DNA of 15,595 nt from Phycisphaerae bacterium (GCA_012514125.1 JAAZAW010000371.1:1-15595); one strand, 5' to 3'; numbered from the stretch's first letter, positions 7,285 through 14,566 are shown. The notes: generated by a model not told the origin, from the letters alone. Translations and numbers: made by a program.

Positions 7285-8426
7285 GCGGAGAAGAAAAGCG
7301 ATATGCGTTTGTGGTGTTTAGTGACGACTGGGGGAGGCATGCGTCGAGCTGTCAGCACTTGTTTGAAAGGATCGGGGGGGAACATCGGGTGTTGTGGGTG
7401 AATACGATTGGGCTTCGGGGTGTGAAGGCGGATGGGTTTACGTTTTTTCGCGGGATGGAAAAGATCAGGTCGTGGTTGAAGCCTATGAAGAAAGTTGGGG
7501 AGGATTTTTATATATTTTCGCCGGTGATGTTACCTGTTTTCGGGGAAGGGTGGATTGCGAAAATTCATCGGAGGCTGGTGGGGGTGGAGATTCGCAGGGC
7601 GATGAGGCGGATGGGGATGGAGGGGGCAATTTTGTGGACGACGGTTCCGACGGCGGTGGATTTTGTGGGGCGGCTGGGCGAGCGTGGGGTGGTGTATTAT
7701 GTGACGGACGATTATCATCTTTGGCCTGGGGGGGATGCGGCGAAGATTGTTCGGGCGGATCGGGAATTGACGGAGAAGTCGGATTTGATTTTTGCGTGCA
7801 GTGAGGTATTGGAAGACACTCATCGGAATGAGAAGGCGAAGACGGTGTTGTTGCCGCATGGGGTAGATTTTGAGCATTTTTCGACGTTGAAACCGGAGCC
7901 TGAGGAACTCAGGGCAATTCCGAGACCTCGGATTTGTTTTTTTGGGTTGATTTATGAGAAGATCGATCTTGCGTTGTTGAGGGAGTTTGCGTTGGTGAGG
8001 CCTGGGGTTCAAATGGTGATGATCGGGCCTATTGGGACGGATGTGTCGCGACTTGAGGGATTGGCGAATGTACATTTTCTGGGGGCGAAATCTTATGCGG
8101 AGTTGCCGGCGTATTTGCAGGGGATGGATTGTTTTATTGTGCCTTATGTGTCTGATGAGGAGACCAAGGCGAGCGGGCCTTTGAAGATTCGGGAGTGTTT
8201 GGCGGTGGGGAAGCCTGTGGTGGCGAGGGCGATTCCGAATCTTGAGGGGTTTGGTGATGTGGTGGAATTGTATGGGCGGAGCGAGGATTTTGTTGGGGCG
8301 GTGGATCGAGCGTTGGGCGATGGACGAGTGGAAGAGCGTCGTGAGCGTGTGCGTGGGGAGACGTGGGAGTCTCGCGTGGAGACGATTATGAGAGCGTTGA
8401 CCGAGGTAATGGGGAAAGGATGTTGA
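7275..8426 (+). CDS. TuaH-like glycosyltransferase (GT-B fold)
   Basis: The 383-residue protein resembles glycosyltransferases annotated as TuaH-like (teichuronic acid biosynthesis). Visible marks are VFSDDWGRHASSCQHL (14-29), VLWVNTIGLR (39-48), ILWTTVPTAVDFVGRL (119-134), VVYYVTDDYHLWPG (139-152), DLIFACSEVLED (170-181), VLLPHGVDFEHF (191-202) and CFFGLIYEKIDLALL (221-235). The donor-site segment is KASGPLKIRECLAVGKPVVA (298-317), with Glu308 as the equivalent of the terminal EX7E glutamate. It would add a sugar to the growing lipid-linked chain. It overlaps the acyltransferase gene by 10 bases and precedes the deacetylase by 7 bases, so it is part of the operon. A G7 run lies at 7374-7380. 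Family fit is good, substrate unknown. Confidence 0.83.
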   Translation: MGVGGEEKRYAFVVFSDDWGRHASSCQHLFERIGGEHRVLWVNTIGLRGVKADGFTFFRGMEKIRSWLKPMKKVGEDFYIFSPVMLPVFGEGWIAKIHRRLVGVEIRRAMRRMGMEGAILWTTVPTAVDFVGRLGERGVVYYVTDDYHLWPGGDAAKIVRADRELTEKSDLIFACSEVLEDTHRNEKAKTVLLPHGVDFEHFSTLKPEPEELRAIPRPRICFFGLIYEKIDLALLREFALVRPGVQMVMIGPIGTDVSRLEGLANVHFLGAKSYAELPAYLQGMDCFIVPYVSDEETKASGPLKIRECLAVGKPVVARAIPNLEGFGDVVELYGRSEDFVGAVDRALGDGRVEERRERVRGETWESRVETIMRALTEVMGKGC

Positions 8427-8433
8427 AGTTGCG

Positions 8434-9267
8434 ATGGGACATATGTTGAGTTTTGATGTGGAAGAATATTTTCAGGTGGAGGCGTCGTCGTGTGGGGTTC
8501 GGCGTGACGCGTGGGGGGGGTATGAACGGCGGCTTGATGGGAGTATTGAAAAGATTTTAAGTTTGCTTGATGAGTTTAAAGTTACGGCGACTTTTTTTGT
8601 GATGGGGTGGGTTGCGCAAAACGAAGCGGAGGTGGTTCGACGGATTTCGCGTGCGGGGCATGAGATTGCATCGCATGGGATGGACCATCGGATGGTGACG
8701 AAGCTTCGGATTCAGGATTTTCGGGAACAGGCGGTGGCGAGTAAGAAGATTCTGGAGGATTTGTGTGGGCAGAAGGTTGTGGGGTATCGGGCGCCGACGT
8801 TTTCGATTGTGCGAGAGACGATGTGGGCGTTGGATGTTCTGGCGGAGGCGGGATATGAGTATGATTCGTCGGTGTTTCCGATTTGGCATGATCGATATGG
8901 GGTGCCTGATGCACCGATTGCGCCGTATTGGGCGTGTGGGCCTGAGGGCGGGAGGATTTTGGAGATTCCGCCTTTGGTGTGGCCTGTGATGGGGATGAAT
9001 ATACCGACGGGAGGTGGGGGGTATTTACGACTTTTGCCGGTGAAGGTGATGGAATGGGCGATCCGGCGGGCGGAGAAGGAGGGTCGCAGCGGGATGATTT
9101 ATCTGCATCCGTGGGAGTTTGATACGGAACAGCCTGGATTGCCGATGAATTGGATGAGTCGGTGGCGACACCGGGTCAATCTTTGCAGGACACAAAAGAA
9201 GTTACGGTATTTGCTGGAACGATTTGCGTTTATGGCGGTGAGGGAATGGAGGGGGAGTAGAAATTAG
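8434..9267 (+). CDS. Polysaccharide deacetylase (NodB domain), exosortase-locus type
   Basis: The 277-residue protein opens with MLSFDVEEYFQVEA (4-17), the form of NodB motif 1 seen in polysaccharide deacetylases of exosortase/PEP-CTERM and similar exopolysaccharide loci (DUF3473-type C-terminus, family recall). Asp8 is the probable catalytic base. ATFFVMGWVA (52-61), the metal-binding pair SHGMDH (His81, His85), GYRAPTFS (117-124), YDSSVFP and IYLHPWEFD with His225 complete the set. It would remove N-acetyl groups from the polymer or its precursor using a divalent metal. No signal peptide is visible, so it acts in the cytoplasm or is exported by an unseen route. It is the last gene of the operon. 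A second ATG at 8443 is an alternative start; the ribosome site for both is weak. A G8 run is at 8513-8520. Confidence 0.88.
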   Translation: MGHMLSFDVEEYFQVEASSCGVRRDAWGGYERRLDGSIEKILSLLDEFKVTATFFVMGWVAQNEAEVVRRISRAGHEIASHGMDHRMVTKLRIQDFREQAVASKKILEDLCGQKVVGYRAPTFSIVRETMWALDVLAEAGYEYDSSVFPIWHDRYGVPDAPIAPYWACGPEGGRILEIPPLVWPVMGMNIPTGGGGYLRLLPVKVMEWAIRRAEKEGRSGMIYLHPWEFDTEQPGLPMNWMSRWRHRVNLCRTQKKLRYLLERFAFMAVREWRGSRN

Positions 9268-9357
9268 AGGTTGGGAGGGGCTGTTGAAATTATGCGGGGG
9301 ACCGAAGTTTTTGATATTTTTAATGCTGCGACATTATTAAAACAAAAAGAGTTTCAC

Positions 9358-9387
9358 AATATACTCATTTTTTTATGAGTATATTTT
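9358..9387 (+). terminator. AT-rich hairpin, possible terminator of the polysaccharide operon
   Basis: An 11-bp perfect inverted repeat (9358-9368 with 9375-9385) encloses a T6 loop and is followed by TT, then AATG. It lies 90 bases beyond the deacetylase stop and is the first clear stem after the operon. The stem is mostly A-T and the T-tract is short, so termination could be weak. Confidence 0.45.
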
Positions 9388-9505
9388 AATGATCAACAAC
9401 GAGATAAAATCACGGATTCGATTCAAGGAAAAAGGCAAAAACGTCGATAATAAAAATACTTGATATCGCCGATAAAATTGATATGATAATAAACATCAAT
9501 AGGTG

Positions 9506-9534
9506 TTGAAAAAATAGATAGTCGCGGCTATAAT
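9506..9534 (+). promoter_or_regulatory. Near-consensus sigma-70-type promoter
   Basis: TTGAAA (9506-9511), a 17-base spacer and TATAAT (9529-9534) form a near-perfect housekeeping promoter. The predicted transcription start is about 9541. No convincing protein gene follows; the product appears to be a short structured RNA ending at the hairpin and T-tract near 9676. Confidence 0.6.
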
Positions 9535-9540
9535 TAGATG

Positions 9541-9677
9541 AAGAAAGAAAAGGCCGAAGCTTTCTGACAAGTGAATATGAAAAAAACGTTGTGCTGGTCC
9601 CAACCAATCGGCGCAACGATGCACATGACATGTTTGGGTTGTTCTCCTTTCCCTGAGCATGTCATGTTTTATTTTTA
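9541..9677 (+). ncRNA. Candidate small structured RNA, about 135 nt
   Basis: Between a near-consensus promoter and a terminator-like hairpin lie three successive stems. AGAAAG (9542-9547) can pair with CTTTCT (9560-9565). CGTTGTGC (9587-9594) pairs with GCGCAACG (9611-9618) through one G-U, and inside it TGGT (9595-9598) pairs with ACCA (9603-9606) around a 4-base loop. The third stem is the terminator hairpin. I recognise no known RNA family. The alternative is a 47-codon reading frame (ATG 9577 to TGA 9720), which lacks a good ribosome site and runs through the terminator, so RNA is preferred. Expression is inferred only. Confidence 0.45.
9623..9676 (+). terminator. Rho-independent terminator-like hairpin with T-tract
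   Basis: ACATGACATG (9623-9632) pairs perfectly with CATGTCATGT (9658-9667). The stem can extend inward through TTT/GAG wobble pairs and GGG/CCC (9636-9638 with 9651-9653). It is followed by TTTATTTTTA on the plus strand only, so it would stop plus-strand transcription. Confidence 0.6.
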
Positions 9678-9792
9678 CCTCTGCCTACTCGCAACAAAGT
9701 TTGGCCTTCTTCGCTTTTGATTGTGGAATATTGCTGGGATAAATTTGATTCACCGAGTTGAAATTTCATGTGATTGAATTCTCACACAGCGG

Positions 9793-10863
9793 CTATTTTG
9801 GGGATAGGGTCAGCGGGAACGTAATGATAAAACAAGTGCCGATTTGAGAATTTTCCGGACTGTATTCGAGGTTACCGTTGATATCTTCCGCCAGTCGATG
9901 AGCGACTGTCAATCCCAACCCCACATTTCCTTCGCCACCACCGCCCATTGAGCCATAGGTTGTGAAAAATGGATCAAAAATGCGATCCACATATTGAGCG
10001 GCAATTCCTGGGCCGTTGTCCTGAAATGTCAGGCGCAGCATTTTGTTGTCCGCATCGAGTGTGATTTTAATCCAACCTTTTTGCCCTGCGAACGCCTGCT
10101 CGGAATTTGCGAGCAATATGTCCAGAATCTGCCGAAGTTTGCCCGGATGAACCGCGTAAATCGGTACATTCCGAATTTCAAGATCAATTCGCTGGCCCAA
10201 CACCGAAAGCCTTTTTTCGACATTCTCGACAAAATTGATCACTACCTCGGTCAGGTCCGACATATTTTGTTCCGGTAAATCGGGCGTTGAAAAATCCAGC
10301 AATTTGCGAGTTAGTCCCACCGCTTTGTCGATACCGTCCTGAATCGTATTGAGGGTTCGGCGATACGTCATGATATCGTCAAGATTCAACGCATGATCGA
10401 CCGCTGTGACAATGCCACCAAAAATATTGTTGAAATGATGCGCTACTCCCCCTGCCAACTGCCCCATGCTCGCGAGTTTCTCAATTTCCGCCAGACGTTT
10501 TTCCAACTCGATCCGCCGCGTCAGATCTCGAACCCAGAAGCACACCCCGTCAACTTCATCGCCCTTACGGATCGGATCGACAAGAATCGAAAGATACTTT
10601 TTTCGTTTGCCTTCGTTTCGATGAAACCGATATTCTACCGGACGAGACAAACTCACCGCCCGATCAAGCAATCGATGGGTCAGAAATCGACGTTTCTCCG
10701 GCACCAGAAAATCAACCGTCTGATCACAGGCCTGTTCCTTGTCGATACCAAACAGGTTGGCCGCTGCATCATTGATCGTCTGAATTCGAAATCCGGTATC
10801 CATCACGATAATTCCGACCGACGCCTGATCATACATCCTTTTATAAAAATCTTCCCGCAACAT
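9793..10863 (-). CDS. PAS-domain sensor histidine kinase, soluble
   Basis: The 356-residue protein has a PAS domain (about 8-115, ASVGIIVMDTGFRIQTINDA) and then a kinase core. The H box is GQLAGGVAHHFNNIFGG with His142 as phospho-acceptor. The N box is ILLANSEQAF (Asn253), G1 is DNGPGI (282-287), the F box is IFDPFFTT (295-302) and G2 is GLGL (315-318). No transmembrane segment is visible, so it senses a cytoplasmic signal. The residue after the acceptor histidine is His143, where most kinases have Glu or Asp. No receiver domain or response regulator gene lies in the window. The ATG lacks a clear Shine-Dalgarno site; a weak promoter-like TTGTGA-16-TATGGT pair lies upstream on the minus strand. 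A 5-bp inverted repeat (TGTGA/TCACA, 9769-9786) follows its stop. Its partner and target are unknown. Confidence 0.9.
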   Translation of the reverse strand: MLREDFYKRMYDQASVGIIVMDTGFRIQTINDAAANLFGIDKEQACDQTVDFLVPEKRRFLTHRLLDRAVSLSRPVEYRFHRNEGKRKKYLSILVDPIRKGDEVDGVCFWVRDLTRRIELEKRLAEIEKLASMGQLAGGVAHHFNNIFGGIVTAVDHALNLDDIMTYRRTLNTIQDGIDKAVGLTRKLLDFSTPDLPEQNMSDLTEVVINFVENVEKRLSVLGQRIDLEIRNVPIYAVHPGKLRQILDILLANSEQAFAGQKGWIKITLDADNKMLRLTFQDNGPGIAAQYVDRIFDPFFTTYGSMGGGGEGNVGLGLTVAHRLAEDINGNLEYSPENSQIGTCFIITFPLTLSPK

Positions 10864-11040
10864 TGTTTTTTAAAATCACTTATTCTGTATTTTTCATCGC
10901 AATTTACACCACATCCTTATATCGGTCGATTACCATAAATTAATCCACCAATTTCACAAAATCTGAAAGGACTTCGACCCCTCGCCGCCTCTTTTTCTCC
11001 GTTTTTGAACCCCCTCGAATCATCTCGGAAATAAAAACAT

Positions 11041-11973
11041 CTATTTCCCCTCCGTATCCGGCGGTGCAAAACTAATCAAAAGAAATGTGCTGCGGCGCCG
11101 ACCCTGATCCCATCCAAGAAAAAGCTGCGAACCTACCAGTGAACTTGCCATTTCCTGACGGCTCGGACCAATAATCGCAAATTCTTCCGGACCAAGGTCC
11201 ACAACAATACTGAAATTTTCAAGTTCCTGTTCGATCATGCTCTTTCGAGTTTCCTTGCCCGTCAGATGCTCCAGCGACGAGGTGGGGCGCAAAATTTTCG
11301 GTGTAAAAATCGTTCGCACCCGACCACCTGCCACTCGCCCCGATAAGGTCATCGTAAACTGCATCATGCTCGCACCGAAATCTCTGCCGTGCGATCGACG
11401 ATCGCGATCATAATAAAACACCGTGCGCTCGGATTTCATCGAATCCGAGAGAATGTTCATCGGGGTCGAGGTCCCCAATGCCACCGGAAGCTCTGTCTTT
11501 ACTCGCGTGCCGCATTTCTCGAACTGTTTTCTGACTGTAGGCCAGTCGCTGTACTGCCCGATTCCACAACGAAGACCATTTCGGTGAAGCATCTGCCAAT
11601 CTTCGTTCATCGGTGCGGCTTCATCCAGATAACTCCAGGCTTCATTCAACTCCCGATCCGACCCTGTGCTTTCCAGGATGCGAATAGTGAAACAATTCAA
11701 TGCCTGGACAACCGTTGTCGAATCGCCGGAACTTTCGACCGAAGAAGATTGCGGCGAGGGCGTTGATGCTTTTTCCCCCAGCCAAACAGGTCGTTTCCAT
11801 AAGTCAAACTCACGTGATTGCTGTTGACATCCCACGTTCCCGCCTATCATCATCGCTAAAAAGAGAACGCCCAACCGATAGCTTTTTGTGTTTTTTATGA
11901 TAAAAGCCCACTTCGTGGAGAAAATTCTTCTCTTATCTTCTTTTTTTTTCAATGTTTCTCCAACTTCCAACAA
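11041..11973 (-). CDS. Lipoprotein-like protein of unknown function
   Basis: The 310-residue product is not recognised. A basic N-terminal stretch is followed by a hydrophobic segment, YRLGVLFLAMMIGGNVGC (32-49), ending in a possible lipobox. Asn at -3 is unusual, so lipidation at Cys49 is uncertain. A Ser/Thr/Pro-rich linker (about 65-87) comes next and then a globular part containing a second and third cysteine (Cys93, Cys120). No ATG precedes the signal segment. The TTG at 11973 has AGGGG upstream; another TTG at 11952, preceded by GGAG, is equally possible and would shorten the protein by 7 residues. An A9 run on the coding strand sits right at this start region. It lies 11 bases after the FlgT-like gene and is probably co-transcribed with it, suggesting a joint envelope role. 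Confidence 0.7.
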   Translation of the reverse strand: MLEVGETLKKKEDKRRIFSTKWAFIIKNTKSYRLGVLFLAMMIGGNVGCQQQSREFDLWKRPVWLGEKASTPSPQSSSVESSGDSTTVVQALNCFTIRILESTGSDRELNEAWSYLDEAAPMNEDWQMLHRNGLRCGIGQYSDWPTVRKQFEKCGTRVKTELPVALGTSTPMNILSDSMKSERTVFYYDRDRRSHGRDFGASMMQFTMTLSGRVAGGRVRTIFTPKILRPTSSLEHLTGKETRKSMIEQELENFSIVVDLGPEEFAIIGPSRQEMASSLVGSQLFLGWDQGRRRSTFLLISFAPPDTEGK

Positions 11974-11984
11974 CTCAAATACCC

Positions 11985-13298
11985 CTAATTTGTTGGTGCA
12001 CTTGTCGTCGTAGTCGTCGCATTCTTTGATTTCTTTACTTCCGGTGTTATCGGCTCTTCTGCCTCAGCTTCTATCACAGGCTTGGCTGTTTTATGTTTTA
12101 CCGGTTTCGCAGTCCGTTCAATCATCGCAATTTCTGCGATGATCGTATTAAATTTCTGATCTTCGATTTCCAGGACAAATTCAGGCCATTCCAATTCCGA
12201 CAAAAGCTCTGCGAAATTTTCTGCCGATAAAGTCGTCACGATTTCAAATTTCGCCACAGGCTTTTGGAACGTCCTGCGAACTTCACGTACCGCTTCGAGT
12301 TGTTTCAAACCGTCCTGAATCGCCATCATCTGCCGAAAGCTCACACCCTTCACTTCCAGCACCACCTTGCCCCCTGCAACCGCCTGCCTCGACCATTTTT
12401 CCAGGATCGCCGTCAGGCATTCTTCTGCCAGTTTATCTCCCGCTTTTTCAATCGCTTTTTTTGCACCCGGGGCTCCGGGTGTGCGCGAACCACTGCGCGA
12501 ACCAACTTCACTTTTTGAAAAAAGCACCTGACCCGTTTCGCTCCAGAAAGCCTTGAGTGTCACATCCGTTTCCCACATGAAGAGTTTCACGCCATACGCG
12601 TCCGTCATTTGTGGCCCACTTGCACGAGCAAACCCCACGATATACAGATCCGCACCAAGCTCGCTCGCCAACGCGCGAATTGTTCCCGTGTCCTGGTCCA
12701 GCGACGCCTGTTCCAGACGTTTTTTCTTCAGGCTTTCGATCTGATTTTTATCGACCAGTTCAAATCCCTGTTCCACGAGAAGACCTTCGATCTTGTTGCC
12801 CAGCAGAGAATCCATTTCGATCTGGTCCTTGTCCGGAACCGCCACATAATCGCGGATTCGTTCCACAAAACTCACCAGAATCTTAGGCCGTCCCATTTGC
12901 TCGAGCAAAATCTGCACCTGCCCCCACGTCGCGTCAATTAATTGACGATCCACGCGAGCGATAATTTCAACGAAATATCCTCCAATCGGGTCTTCACCCT
13001 GGCTGACAATTTTATAGTCGCGAATCAATCCCGTCACTCTCGCCAGGATGGTATCCCGAATCAATTCATAATTTTCAGTTTGGCTTTGCGAGTAAATCTC
13101 AAGCCGTCCGCCTTTTTCCAGCGCCCGCCTAAGGGCATCTTTCAAAGCGGACTCCGAATCTATCCCCTGTCCGCGAACTCGCACACTCACAATATCAGGC
13201 TTCGAATCCTTCGCAGGCTCTGCCGTCAATCCCGTTGCCGTCCACACCAGAGAAATTGCCGCAACCAATACCAATATTTTTCGATTCAATCTTTGCAT
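11985..13298 (-). CDS. Exported protein with FlgT-N-like and CsgG/TolB-like regions
   Basis: The 437-residue protein begins with a signal peptide (LNRKILVLVAAISLVWTATG; probable cleavage after Ala26). Residues 35-118 (VSVRVRGQGIDSESALKDAL to YFVEIIARV) resemble the N-terminal domain of flagellar assembly protein FlgT: a VxVxGxG strand, a long helix, then a beta strand. Residues 138-265 resemble the CsgG/TolB-N/lipoprotein-type nucleotide-fold domain: KILVSFVERI, LVEQGFELVDKNQIESLKKK, LGADLYIVGFARA. A third alpha/beta unit (310-392) precedes a low-complexity Lys/Ala/Glu/Thr tail. These similarities are from pattern recall, not search. The role is likely periplasmic or outer-membrane assembly. 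The ATG at 13298 was chosen for its AGGAG site; a TTG at 13325 would spoil the signal peptide. It should need its own promoter because a terminator lies just upstream. Confidence 0.75.
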   Translation of the reverse strand: MQRLNRKILVLVAAISLVWTATGLTAEPAKDSKPDIVSVRVRGQGIDSESALKDALRRALEKGGRLEIYSQSQTENYELIRDTILARVTGLIRDYKIVSQGEDPIGGYFVEIIARVDRQLIDATWGQVQILLEQMGRPKILVSFVERIRDYVAVPDKDQIEMDSLLGNKIEGLLVEQGFELVDKNQIESLKKKRLEQASLDQDTGTIRALASELGADLYIVGFARASGPQMTDAYGVKLFMWETDVTLKAFWSETGQVLFSKSEVGSRSGSRTPGAPGAKKAIEKAGDKLAEECLTAILEKWSRQAVAGGKVVLEVKGVSFRQMMAIQDGLKQLEAVREVRRTFQKPVAKFEIVTTLSAENFAELLSELEWPEFVLEIEDQKFNTIIAEIAMIERTAKPVKHKTAKPVIEAEAEEPITPEVKKSKNATTTTTSAPTN

Positions 13299-13308
13299 CG
13301 CAAACCCA

Positions 13309-13313
13309 CTCCT
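13309..13313 (-). promoter_or_regulatory. Ribosome binding site AGGAG for the FlgT-like gene
   Basis: AGGAG on the minus strand lies 10 bases before the ATG at 13298 and places the start directly before a good signal peptide. Confidence 0.55.
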
Positions 13314-13360
13314 GTCGATTTTCAATCAATACCTTTTTGCCGAAATAATCAATCGTATAG

Positions 13361-13386
13361 AAAAAAGGTCTGTTTTTCAACAGACC
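13361..13386 (-). terminator. Rho-independent terminator after the DUF6599-like lipoprotein gene
   Basis: On the minus strand GGTCTGTT-GAAA-AACAGACC (8-bp perfect stem, 4-base loop, 13367-13386) is followed directly by TTTTTT. It lies about 80 bases after the lipoprotein stop at 13466 and separates that gene from the FlgT-like gene downstream. Confidence 0.85.
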
Positions 13387-13465
13387 CGATTTTCCGTAAT
13401 CTTCGTTTCAAAACCTCTAAAAGAGATGCGGCTGCAGGGGAGCGTGTTTTCCAACTTCCCTTTCC

Positions 13466-14560
13466 CTACCGCACATCAGGCAAGTACTGTTCTATTTTAT
13501 TCGTCAGCCTTGCCATCGATTCCGTTTCCATCGTCCATACACCTAAGAAATATCGTCCACGAGGCGACTTAAAGAACGTATTACGAAAAAATCGATCTTC
13601 CTTCGGTGCTTTCCGAACTGCTTCTCGATATTGATTATAGACTTCCATCGCCTTCTCGTGGGTCGGATATTTCGCCAGCCAGACGACATTCGGGCCAAGC
13701 CATTGATCGTTCTCATACACCGCCACACCGAAATCCACTCTCTGCCCCAGTTGCAGCAGCGAGTTCACCCGCTCTACATCGGTCATTTCAATCAGATCGA
13801 TAACGTTCCGTCCCGCGGGGCCTTCCAGGCTGGAAATATCTCGAAGGAAAAATGTTGTCGCCGGAGGAAGTTGCTCTGCCTGAAAAACCTGAACCACCAT
13901 CGGAATGTTCGCACGCTCCGGAATTTCAAACATCACCTTGCCGACCAGACGATTCAGACCTTCGATCATGTGTGAAGAGTCTCCGCCATCGGTCGAACCC
14001 GCGAAAATTCCGAAATAATTCCCTTTGACTGCGCAAATCTGGTTAGGCTGGACCTGGCGCCGTACTTCGCCGGTCAGAAGGATATCCACTCCGGGACACG
14101 AAACACTCATCATTCCGTAGGCATCTTCCCGCGAGTCTGCACGAATCAAAACAATCTTGACCGTCTCGACGGCTCCGTCAAAAATCCGCTGATATTGTAC
14201 CGTTGCGATTGAATCTACCGAGTAAGGTGAAAAAATCGGTTCAAGCTTGGGGAGATAATCGCCGATCAACGATCGATCTCCTCCGCGAACAGCATAAGTC
14301 TTAATCCAGCCGTCGACTTTATCACTGGCAGGAAAAAGTGATGAATATCGGGGATCATCCTGGCTGTCTGCACGAACCAACTGCGGCAACGGTTCCCGAA
14401 TCACCCGCATCTGAGGTTTGGAGGGTTGTTGCTCTGAAACACCAGGCGGCGTCTGTTCGACCGGAGCCAACGGCGCCGGCGGAGCTTCTTCTTCCTTCTT
14501 GCATCCGACAATGATAACGGCAAACATCACGATTATCGAAATCCAGAATCTTGGCGACAT
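13466..14560 (-). CDS. Lipoprotein, DUF6599-like
   Basis: The 364-residue product starts MSPRFWISIIVMFAVIIVGC, a lipoprotein signal with lipobox IVGC, so Cys20 would be acylated and the protein anchored in a membrane. A Pro/Glu/Gln-rich linker (22-60) leads to a globular domain. Its opening, LFPASDKVDGWIKTYAVRGG (75-94) and VQYQRIFDGAVETVKIVLIRADSREDAYGMMS (121-152), resembles DUF6599, a family I recall from planctomycetes and acidobacteria with no known function. A second similar half may follow (about 220-364, VDFGVAVYEN, HEKAMEVYNQYREAV), suggesting internal duplication. The ATG at 14560 is fixed by GGAGGT 6 bases upstream. A longer frame to 14593 gives no better signal. It has its own promoter upstream and a terminator downstream, so it is a single-gene unit. 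Confidence 0.78.
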   Translation of the reverse strand: MSPRFWISIIVMFAVIIVGCKKEEEAPPAPLAPVEQTPPGVSEQQPSKPQMRVIREPLPQLVRADSQDDPRYSSLFPASDKVDGWIKTYAVRGGDRSLIGDYLPKLEPIFSPYSVDSIATVQYQRIFDGAVETVKIVLIRADSREDAYGMMSVSCPGVDILLTGEVRRQVQPNQICAVKGNYFGIFAGSTDGGDSSHMIEGLNRLVGKVMFEIPERANIPMVVQVFQAEQLPPATTFFLRDISSLEGPAGRNVIDLIEMTDVERVNSLLQLGQRVDFGVAVYENDQWLGPNVVWLAKYPTHEKAMEVYNQYREAVRKAPKEDRFFRNTFFKSPRGRYFLGVWTMETESMARLTNKIEQYLPDVR

Positions 14561-14566
14561 CCCTGT

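Larger units (their letters stand above)
9268..9792. other. AT-rich convergent gap without a confident protein gene
   Basis: This 525-base gap between the end of the polysaccharide operon and the end of the kinase gene holds an AT-rich hairpin (9358-9387), a promoter (9506-9534), a candidate small RNA with terminator (to about 9677) and a short TGTGA/TCACA inverted repeat (9769-9786). Its A+T content is clearly higher than on either side. Confidence 0.7.

Noticed and set aside
9410..9631. 73-codon minus-strand frame in the AT-rich gap with a hydrophobic stretch
   Set aside because: No ribosome site, no family resemblance, and it lies opposite the promoter and structured region of the candidate small RNA.
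9577..9720. 47-codon plus-strand frame starting MKKTLCW
   Set aside because: Weak ribosome site, and the frame runs through the strong hairpin and T-tract. The composition does not look like a real small protein. It is kept only as an alternative to the RNA call.
9769..9786. TGTGA-N8-TCACA resembling a CRP-type site
   Set aside because: The spacer is 8 rather than 6 bases, and it lies just past the end of the kinase gene with no promoter beside it. It may be a weak hairpin or chance.
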